This document shows positions 57,617 to 64,000 of a stretch of 64,000 nucleotides of DNA, piece by piece; positions within the stretch are counted from its first letter, which is position 1; each line of letters opens with the position of its first letter. The translations under genes and the position numbers were made by a program. Under the pieces are notes generated by a model. The model was not told the DNA's origin, did no database searches, and worked only from the letters and a program-made list of their open reading frames with translations. The DNA comes from a virus: positions 1 through 64,000 of the IMG/VR virus record IMGVR_UViG_3300021171_000004; one strand, written 5' to 3'.

Positions 57617-58477
57617 TCAATCTTCCTCGGCATCGGGGTTCTTATCGGCTCCGAAATTCCAGTTCTCTTCGTCGTCCCGGTATTCATAACCATCCTCCTC
57701 TGGATTGTATAGCAAAGTTGGTTGCTCAACGAAAATCGGCACTCGGTAGGTTCGCAGAAAATCTAGCGTATCGGGACTGATTTCTCGGGCATAATTTCTG
57801 GTTAGATAGAATCGCTTCGGGTAGGCATACTGGGCACGCCAGCCTTGGTCGCCGCGAACATAACGGCCCCAACCATAAACCTGTCCGTAGATTCCCTTAT
57901 ATGTGGCACTGATAACTTCATCTAGGGTATCTTTAGCGTAGATTCCGCAGGAGCAGAATTCGGCGGGAACATTGTGTACAGGTGGGGCAGGAAGGATTCC
58001 CGCAGGATCAAAAACAGACGCTCGCCCCAGCGTGTTTCCCTCGGCTTTTCCGCAGTACGCGACCATCGGAATTCCAGGTCGCAAAAGATGCTTTTCATCG
58101 TCGTCGAAGAAGCTATTTTGCGAACGCAGGGCCATCTTTTTCAAATCTAATTTCCACGCTCGCCAGCCAACTAAGGCTTCCATCATGTTGGTTTCGAATG
58201 GTTCGGAATCAGGTTTGTGTTCTCGCAAGGGCGGGGGAGAAAAGATTGAGTGGTTAAATTTGTAACTTACCCAACCGGCGACGATATGAGCGTTCACGGG
58301 TTGAGTAAACTGAGCCTTCAGTGATTCTACCATCTCTTTTGGATAATAGATTACGTCCCCCGTCATTTTGGTGTCTGGTTCTTTCATCTCCATCAAATCG
58401 GGTAAAGGTTCTTTGGATGGCGGGATACCGAATTCCGCACGAATCCGGTCGCTTAGTTTTTTAAGATTCTCAAACAT
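57617..58477 (-). CDS. Conserved unknown protein, 286 aa, leaderless
   Basis: ATG 58477 lies 6 nt after a GAACAT -10 box; the longer frame to 58546 would run through the promoter. The central region, ALVGWRAWKLDLKKM, then FCSCGIYA and YGWGRYVRGDQGWRAQYAYP, matches a domain widespread in actinobacterial and phage proteins with no known role. C-terminus acidic. Confidence 0.7.
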   Translation of the reverse strand: MFENLKKLSDRIRAEFGIPPSKEPLPDLMEMKEPDTKMTGDVIYYPKEMVESLKAQFTQPVNAHIVAGWVSYKFNHSIFSPPPLREHKPDSEPFETNMMEALVGWRAWKLDLKKMALRSQNSFFDDDEKHLLRPGIPMVAYCGKAEGNTLGRASVFDPAGILPAPPVHNVPAEFCSCGIYAKDTLDEVISATYKGIYGQVYGWGRYVRGDQGWRAQYAYPKRFYLTRNYAREISPDTLDFLRTYRVPIFVEQPTLLYNPEEDGYEYRDDEENWNFGADKNPDAEED

Positions 58478-58483
58478 GGAGAT

Positions 58484-58512
58484 ATGTTCACATACGGAAC
58501 GGAGTTTGTCAA
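58484..58512 (-). promoter_or_regulatory. Promoter with degenerate palindromic operator
   Basis: TTGACA (58512-58507), 17-bp spacer, GAACAT (58489-58484). A copy with two mismatches (GTTCAC-ATA-CGGAAC) at 58486-58500 begins 6 bp after the -35 box. Confidence 0.65.
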
Positions 58513-58519
58513 GCCCAAA

Positions 58520-59824
58520 ATGGCCTCGATTTCTAAAAATCGCCAAACCGCACAGGATATGATTAACGCAGGAAAACTAGTCCCTGCGCCGAATCCGATT
58601 GCGGATAAACCGCCTACTCCGGTTTCCCAGATCGCGACTAATCCGCTGTCTCCAAATCCATATCTGCGAACACCTCTGCCTGCTTCGTACTCGCAGCAAC
58701 CCGACCAGCAAAGACAGTGGCAAAATAACGGGTCTATTCCACAAGTTCGAATTCCGCCCACAAGTTTGACTTCGAATCCAATCGTAGGTGCGCAGGCCGC
58801 TTCTCAGAGCATCGTAATTCAGGAAACTGCAACAAACGTTGCTACGGTGATTCCACCGCTGCGAATTCCTATCAACAAACAGACGGGAACTTCGTACATT
58901 ATTCAACCGTCCGATTTAAATACGCTGGTTACTTTTTCGAACAATTCGGGCGGAACTATTTTTCTTCCTAGCCCGAGCGGAAACGCCAGCGGATTCGTAC
59001 AGTTAATTTTCAAATCCTACGCGAACCCAACAAGTCCCGCAACAGGTGTAACCGGAAATATTACGCTCACGACCGGAAACGCGGCTTTCGTGATTCTCGA
59101 ATACGGTGGTGGCGGAACTAACGTCGGTGCAACTAGCGTTACGGACACTCTAGGAAATACGTACACTCCTTTCGACGGAGCGTTCCGTTTGCATTCTTTC
59201 GATGCCGCGTTTTTTTCGGGTTTGGGCGTCAATCTCGAAATTTGGTACTCCACAGGAATTACAGGCGGCACAACGCAAATTTCCGCGGCTCCCGGGCTCG
59301 CGGGAGGTTATCTAAATATTTACGTTCTTGAGTACGCGGGAATTCCAGTGTCCAGTGCAATTATTGCGTACGGGAACAATTTCAGCGGCACTACAGCTTC
59401 GTCTCCTCTGACATTAACGACTACAGCTACGGGTGTGGGAAGCAACGATATCGTCATCGGCATCATGGCAAATGATGCGGGCACGGGAACGGGAAGCAGT
59501 TTAACCACTCGAATCACCCCGGGTGGACTTTCCTACATTGGCGATCAGCCATCTACTTCACCCGTTGCGAACGTAACGATGAGTTTCACGGGTACGGTAA
59601 ATTACGCCGGGGTTGCCGCGGTGATGCAGATTTTGCCAGCAATGGGAGCGTTAATTCTCCCGACGTTTTGGTATTGCTGGATTGAGAACACAGGTTCGGG
59701 AACTTTCACCTTCCAGTCTCTATCCAAAATAGACGGAGCTTCGGCCAACCTTACAAGTTTGGCTCAGAACAAAGGTTTGTTGCTGGTTTTTGACGGTGCA
59801 AATTACTACACAATGCGCGGGTAA
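58520..59824 (+). CDS. Tail protein with lectin-like beta domain, 434 aa
   Basis: ATG 58520 chosen so the gene does not overlap the minus promoter. Pro-rich N-terminus, a beta spacer, then ATSVTDTLGNTYTPF and ILEYAGIPVSSA, a beta domain related to the secreted proteins at 5034 and 36428 and to the fibre at 33033. Ends in another beta segment. Likely a tail fibre or tail-side decoration. Confidence 0.65.
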   Translation: MASISKNRQTAQDMINAGKLVPAPNPIADKPPTPVSQIATNPLSPNPYLRTPLPASYSQQPDQQRQWQNNGSIPQVRIPPTSLTSNPIVGAQAASQSIVIQETATNVATVIPPLRIPINKQTGTSYIIQPSDLNTLVTFSNNSGGTIFLPSPSGNASGFVQLIFKSYANPTSPATGVTGNITLTTGNAAFVILEYGGGGTNVGATSVTDTLGNTYTPFDGAFRLHSFDAAFFSGLGVNLEIWYSTGITGGTTQISAAPGLAGGYLNIYVLEYAGIPVSSAIIAYGNNFSGTTASSPLTLTTTATGVGSNDIVIGIMANDAGTGTGSSLTTRITPGGLSYIGDQPSTSPVANVTMSFTGTVNYAGVAAVMQILPAMGALILPTFWYCWIENTGSGTFTFQSLSKIDGASANLTSLAQNKGLLLVFDGANYYTMRG

Positions 59825-59836
59825 CACAAGGAAAAT

Positions 59837-60076
59837 ATGAACGGGGATGCACTGGAATTGATGAAAGAACTTGGCCGAATCCACGCCGATCTGAAACAAG
59901 ACATCGGAGGCGTACGAACCGATCTAGCGGGATTCAAAGGCAGTATCGAAGCCCGAGTTGGCGGTTTAGAAAAAGATGTCAAGGATGAGAAATTCTGGAA
60001 CAACGTGAAAGCTGCGACTGGACCATTCATGGTTTTGCTCCATGTCGGTGCTAAAAAAATCGGGATTAACATCTAG
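59837..60076 (+). CDS. Small coiled-coil protein with hydrophobic end
   Basis: 79 aa: helix LELMKELGRIHADLKQDI then WNNVKAATGPFMVLLHVG. Similar in organisation to XhlA-like or holin-associated phage proteins. No catalytic motif. Confidence 0.55.
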   Translation: MNGDALELMKELGRIHADLKQDIGGVRTDLAGFKGSIEARVGGLEKDVKDEKFWNNVKAATGPFMVLLHVGAKKIGINI

Positions 60077-60078
60077 CC

Positions 60079-60465
60079 ATGCTCAAATCGCGCTCCGTAA
60101 CTGAGAAGGACCGCACGAAATTAGAAGAGTGGATATCTGCCGATTCGGACCACTCCGAAAAATGTAAACCAGATTTTTGGATTGCGCACGAAGATGGTGT
60201 TCGGCAATTCGCAATTCAGGATGAGCACGGCGATATTTTTTTCGTCCGGGCCGAAAACGTGTTACGCCTCCATATCCAGTTCGCGCCAAATCAGCGGATT
60301 CGCACGGCCAAAGCGATTGACGAATTCACTCCACTGATTGCGGCAGGAGCCAAAAAAGAGCGATACAAGCAACTAATTTTTGAATCCGTATTCAAACCTC
60401 TCATCAAATTTTTAGAAAAGCGCGGCTTTCATGCCAGCCCCGCAGAACAGGTCCACGATTTATGA
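60079..60465 (+). CDS. GNAT-like virion-region protein 1
   Basis: 128 aa. Central beta sheet (FAIQDEHGDIFFVRAENVL) and C-terminal FESVFKPLIKFLEKRGFHA, the order of a GNAT fold's last strands. Overlaps its paralog at 60462. Degenerate GNATs occur before internal virion genes in T7-like podoviruses. Confidence 0.6.
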   Translation: MLKSRSVTEKDRTKLEEWISADSDHSEKCKPDFWIAHEDGVRQFAIQDEHGDIFFVRAENVLRLHIQFAPNQRIRTAKAIDEFTPLIAAGAKKERYKQLIFESVFKPLIKFLEKRGFHASPAEQVHDL

Positions 60466-60839
60466 TTTATGTCCGCAAAGTGAACAAAACCGATCCAGAA
60501 GGCCGAATCGCAGAAGAGTGGCTCGCGAACGACCCAGAACATCAAAAACTAGGTATCACGCCCGAACAAATCTGGGACGGAGAAGTCGCCCTTATTTATG
60601 ACGAAGATGGACCAATTTACGCAATTCGTTTCCAAAAAGCCCTGCGGGTCGCCGTGCAATTCAATCCCCGAACCAAACTCAGAAACGCGAGAGCAGGTAA
60701 GGAAGTTGCTGAGTGGCTCCAAGGTTTGGCAAGGAACTCCAATTGTTCTGAAGTCATTGTGCGGGCAGGCGGTCGAGCCGCGAAATTCGTAAAGCGTCTC
60801 GGATTTTCGGATTTTGTAGGACAGTACCTAAAGGCATAA
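60462..60839 (+). CDS. GNAT-like virion-region protein 2
   Basis: 125 aa, tandem paralog of the previous gene: LIYDEDGPIYAIRFQKALR and VRAGGRAAKFVKRLGF. No clear acetyl-CoA loop (R/Q-x-x-G-x-G/A). ATGA overlap. Confidence 0.6.
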   Translation: MIYVRKVNKTDPEGRIAEEWLANDPEHQKLGITPEQIWDGEVALIYDEDGPIYAIRFQKALRVAVQFNPRTKLRNARAGKEVAEWLQGLARNSNCSEVIVRAGGRAAKFVKRLGFSDFVGQYLKA

Positions 60840-60842
60840 AAT

Positions 60843-61532
60843 ATGTGCGGAGCGAGTTCCCAGCAGAAATCAGCATTTGCCAACGAACAAAAAGTTTCTA
60901 ATCTTTTGACCGAAGGGTTGCAGCAAATTGCCGGAGATAACCAGCTTATTCTCGGAAATTTGGTTAAAGGGTTAACTCCGATCCAAACTGCGGGGCCCAG
61001 CCAATTCGGATTCGCACCCGCGGAAGAAGCCGCCTTGCGTACGGACACAGCCGAACAATTGAACCAAGCAAGCGCCCAAACTGCAAATGCTGTTCGCGGG
61101 GCGGTCGCGTCCCGGGGTGGTGGAACAACCTATCTGCCTAGCGGTTCGGAAGCCTCGATTATCGGTTCGCTTGCACAGGATACCGCGGTAAAAGAAGCCG
61201 AAGCCCAATCCGCAATTACGGCAAAAGGTTACGACATTGGCCGACAGAATTGGGAGTTCGCCACGCAGGAACTAGCTACTGCGCCAGGTGAGCTTGAAAA
61301 TCCGATTACGAACGCAGGAAGTGCAGCGAGCGGTGCAGCTAGTTCTGAAATGCAAGGTGGAACCGCGATTACCGCTGCGAACCAAGCATGGGAGGGTCCA
61401 GTAGGGCAAATTATTGGTGGTGTGGCGGGCGGGGCTCTCAAGGGTGGAATTAACATTGGTGGAGGCGGGCCTGCAAATCTTCCGCTAAGTGATACCAGCG
61501 GTTCCACAAATCCAGGAACTGCGTACAGTTAA
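60843..61532 (+). CDS. Probable internal virion protein, 229 aa
   Basis: Begins MCGASSQQKSAFANEQ with a low-hydrophobicity helical body and a Gly/Ala-rich C-terminus (IIGGVAGGALKGGINIGGGG). Position before the large final gene resembles T7 gp14-like internal proteins ejected with the DNA. Confidence 0.6.
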   Translation: MCGASSQQKSAFANEQKVSNLLTEGLQQIAGDNQLILGNLVKGLTPIQTAGPSQFGFAPAEEAALRTDTAEQLNQASAQTANAVRGAVASRGGGTTYLPSGSEASIIGSLAQDTAVKEAEAQSAITAKGYDIGRQNWEFATQELATAPGELENPITNAGSAASGAASSEMQGGTAITAANQAWEGPVGQIIGGVAGGALKGGINIGGGGPANLPLSDTSGSTNPGTAYS

Positions 61533-61542
61533 GGCAAATGAC

Positions 61543-61953
61543 ATGATTCGATACGAGGGGTTAGTTTTGGCGCTTGGGAAAATGAACGGATGTTTCGATG
61601 ACCCGGAATCGCACGCATTCAAACTGCGTAATCCGCTTCTTCTCAAAACTTACCGTCCGGAAAAGAAATGTGATTCAGACCACTACAGAATTTTTTCAAG
61701 TGTGATGGGCGGGTTTAAAGCCGGAATCGCAGACATGGTTGCAAAATGTTCGGGTAAAAATAACCGTCTGAGTGCAGAAAACGTACTCAAGGATTTGCTG
61801 TCCATATATGGATTCAACCACGAAGTTTCTACGCGCAAAATCGTACTTTTTCTCAGACGCGCACTCGACGACGAAGAGATTTCGCTAAACACAAAACTCA
61901 CTTATTTTCAGGAATCGCCCGTAGAGGAACCAAACGATGGCAACCGACCCTAA
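61543..61953 (+). CDS. Unknown protein, 136 aa
   Basis: ATG 61543 preferred over an in-frame ATG at 61489 that overlaps the previous gene. Helical, with CSGKNNRLSAENVLKDLLSI. Overlaps the last gene by 17 bp. Confidence 0.6.
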   Translation: MIRYEGLVLALGKMNGCFDDPESHAFKLRNPLLLKTYRPEKKCDSDHYRIFSSVMGGFKAGIADMVAKCSGKNNRLSAENVLKDLLSIYGFNHEVSTRKIVLFLRRALDDEEISLNTKLTYFQESPVEEPNDGNRP

Positions 61954-64000
61954 CGCCGTAACCGCAACGAGTCCGAATATGGACCAAACTCAGATTCCGG
62001 CGAGTACGCAACTCCAGCCTCCCGCTCCGGGTCCGACCGCTCCAGCATCTATTCCCGCGCAAGCGGCAACCCCACCGTCTCCCGGAAGTTCTTTCCGGCA
62101 CCTAGCCCCGGCTATGATTGGTTCGATTCTGGGCTCGCTCGCAGGCACGCCAACTCCGAGTTATTCCGTGGACGAATCCGGAAAAATGGTAGCCACGCCT
62201 GCGGCTCCGCTCACAACTACCCAAAAAATAAAAGCCATCGCCGCGAACGCACTCATCGGACTGTCCGCTCCGGCTCCCGAAAAAGAAAAAAGCGGACTCG
62301 CGAACGCTCTCGCAGGCGTGGGTGCGGGTGCCAAAGCCGTTCAGGAAAAAAATCTGCAACAGGATACCCTAAAGCGTGCGCAAGCGCAGGAAAATTTCGA
62401 GACGCAACAGCAAACTACGCTGCGAAAATATCAGGTTGCGCACCAAAACGCCCTCACGATGTCCACTTATTTCGCGAACAAAAAACTCGCGAACGAAATG
62501 GACCCCCATTACAAACAGAACGAGAGTCTTTTCAACGCAGTTCAGGCTTCGCCGGAATTGGGTGCCCACGCACACGAACTTTCCGATTCACAAGTTGAAC
62601 AAGAAGTGAAAAAAGACCCCACTTTTTGGGCTACGCACATAATCAAGCCTCTCGGATGGGCTCCGGAAACCGACGCGAACGGACAGCAGGTTATGGTGGA
62701 CGGCCAGCCGAAATTCTACATGCGAATGGCTGTGATTGACGGTACGCAAGATGGAAAAATCAAGGTTACTCCGGAAATGGCCGAGGATTTCCAGAAATAC
62801 GGACCAATGGCGCGAATCCCGAACGCGGATTCCATCAAAGCCGGAGACGAGTACGAACTCACCTCTCTTTTACCTGCGATGAATCGCGTGGAAGAACAGC
62901 GAAAAGCGGTTTTGGATGGGTGGGCTAAGGCAGAATTGGGGTGGTCAACCGACCCGAAAGATCCGACGAAGGAAAATCCTGTTTTGATTAATCGCGTTTT
63001 GCCGCCCGGGTCGCCAGATGCGGTGAAGCCATTGGGTCCTGTGACTCCGCTCCCGCTAAAACAAGAAGAAGGAAAAACCGAACTCCAGAAGGCGCAGGCT
63101 GCGGAAGCGGATGCCAAAGCGAAAGAGGCGCTCGCGAACGCCGCGTTGATTTCGGGAAATATCGGAAACGGCGGGCAAGCTGCGATTCCAGCCTATCTGG
63201 ATGCCATCGGAAAACTGCCCGAGTCCTCTCAAGCTATTTTGCGAAATGTGCCTCCGATGCAGCAAGCGGCTCTTTTAAAAGTCGCGAACGGGGATGCTGA
63301 CATAAATAAGATTTTTCCTACCCGCACTACGAAGGGTTCAGGACAGTTAGACGCGGCCCATGCTGCTACTCTCACATCCCTGCTTAACCCGCGGTGGACG
63401 GAAGGATTGTATAACACGAAACAATCCGCTCAAAAGTCTTTCGCAGACGGGGAAGACGGAAAAGCCATCGCTTCGTTCGGTCAATTTCTTGTCCACGCAG
63501 ATGACGTGAGGATGGGTTCGGACAGATTGCAGCGCACGAATAGCCCATGGTTCAACGAACCCATTAATACAATAAAATCCAAAGGCATGGGCAACCCCGG
63601 CGTTCCCGGACTTATGGCCGATATTTTTGCTGCCCGTAGTGAATGGCAGAATTTCATCAAAAACGGGCACGCTTCGGACCTAGCAGACAGCGAGCAAGGC
63701 CGACAAATTATGAGTGATTCCTCCTCCCCTGCGCAAATTATGCGGGCGCTTCAGGAAATGGGAAAACAAGCGGTCGGGCGTCTCGACCAAATCGACGGAA
63801 AATGGCGCAGAACGTGGGGTGGACATTATCCCGGACTCATCACGGATTCCGCTCGAACCGCTGCGAACAATCTTGGTTTGGGGGATTATATCAAACAATA
63901 CCCGTCCGAAAGTGGGGCTATGTTTGGAGTTCAGCCCAACAGCGAACAAATCCAATCTCCAGATAATCCCGCCCAGCGTCCTGCGGGTGCAACAGGCATT
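61937..64000 (+). CDS. Large internal virion-type protein, 3' end outside window
   Basis: Open to the right edge (688 codons seen). Pro/Ala/Thr-rich N-terminus, a weakly hydrophobic stretch (LAPAMIGSILGSLAG), then long helices rich in Ala, Gln, Lys and Glu. Composition and place after the 229-aa protein suggest one of the large proteins ejected into the host with the genome. No transglycosylase motif in the visible part. Confidence 0.65.
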   Translation, partial: MATDPNAVTATSPNMDQTQIPASTQLQPPAPGPTAPASIPAQAATPPSPGSSFRHLAPAMIGSILGSLAGTPTPSYSVDESGKMVATPAAPLTTTQKIKAIAANALIGLSAPAPEKEKSGLANALAGVGAGAKAVQEKNLQQDTLKRAQAQENFETQQQTTLRKYQVAHQNALTMSTYFANKKLANEMDPHYKQNESLFNAVQASPELGAHAHELSDSQVEQEVKKDPTFWATHIIKPLGWAPETDANGQQVMVDGQPKFYMRMAVIDGTQDGKIKVTPEMAEDFQKYGPMARIPNADSIKAGDEYELTSLLPAMNRVEEQRKAVLDGWAKAELGWSTDPKDPTKENPVLINRVLPPGSPDAVKPLGPVTPLPLKQEEGKTELQKAQAAEADAKAKEALANAALISGNIGNGGQAAIPAYLDAIGKLPESSQAILRNVPPMQQAALLKVANGDADINKIFPTRTTKGSGQLDAAHAATLTSLLNPRWTEGLYNTKQSAQKSFADGEDGKAIASFGQFLVHADDVRMGSDRLQRTNSPWFNEPINTIKSKGMGNPGVPGLMADIFAARSEWQNFIKNGHASDLADSEQGRQIMSDSSSPAQIMRALQEMGKQAVGRLDQIDGKWRRTWGGHYPGLITDSARTAANNLGLGDYIKQYPSESGAMFGVQPNSEQIQSPDNPAQRPAGATGI

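Noticed and set aside
32817-60485. GTCCGC-WWW-GTGAAC sequences near 32817, 35660 and 60471
   Set aside because: The right arm is perfect but the left arm differs at two positions in each; recorded only as possible weak variants.

Overview
The window looks like part of a double-stranded DNA bacteriophage genome, about 64 kb of what is probably a larger temperate podovirus-like genome. The evidence is: densely packed, mostly plus-strand genes with ATGA/GTGA stop-start overlaps; a large terminase, portal, scaffold-like protein, major capsid protein, two neck/tail adaptor-like proteins, a DNA-stabilisation or tail-tube-like protein, tail proteins and an internal virion-like protein in that order; an endolysin; a tyrosine recombinase; a phage-borne tRNA-Asn; and six small endonuclease-like genes. 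No long tape-measure or contractile-sheath gene is visible, which fits a short tail. No taxonomic marker fixes the host. Secreted beta-rich proteins with 'DxxGNTY'-type motifs suggest, weakly, a host such as Acidobacteriota.

Layout. 1-3.4 kb: tail end of a pentapeptide-repeat gene, small genes and an Rnl-type RNA ligase. 3.4-6.1 kb: divergent cassettes of very small genes and a secreted protein on the minus strand. 6.1-10.9 kb: secreted protein, endolysin, collagen-like protein, holin-like protein, glycosyltransferase. 11-12.6 kb: tRNA-Asn and a minus-strand integrase operon. 12.8-15.4 kb: small plus-strand genes. 15.4-19.7 kb: a CTAG-rich accessory module with two divergent operons of unknown genes. 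20.2-25.5 kb: GIY-YIG-like and HNH genes and many small, probably structural, proteins. 25.6-28.8 kb: a sugar/methyl modification cassette (cupin, FkbM methyltransferase, second methyltransferase, TPR-glycosyltransferase). 28.8-36.2 kb: paralogous beta proteins, terminase, fibre-like protein, glutaredoxin. 36.2-37.2 kb: a minus-strand secreted Cys-rich protein. 37.3-43 kb: portal, a DruA/Mom-like gene on the minus strand, scaffold, capsid. 43-48 kb: Zn-binding proteins, a reversed AAA+ ATPase and a second TPR-glycosyltransferase. 48-64 kb: neck and tail genes, a histidine phosphatase fusion and internal virion proteins, running off the right edge.

Three genome-wide signals stand out. (1) A 15-bp palindrome, GTTCAC-WWW-GTGAAC, occurs at 17 places with an all-A/T centre. 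At four minus-strand promoters a copy or degenerate copy lies 5-6 bp downstream of a TTGACA -35 box and covers the -10 region, as an operator would. (2) Six operons begin with a start codon only 5-7 nt after a sigma70-like -10 box, which predicts leaderless mRNAs. (3) HNH/endonuclease VII genes sit in stop-start overlap beside the terminase, portal, capsid and neck genes. One is preceded by a diverged duplicate of the portal 5' end, a likely scar of homing.

Limits: functions are read from motifs and context only, and no database search was run. Many small genes are called from coding style, overlaps and ribosome-binding sites and have no recognised function.
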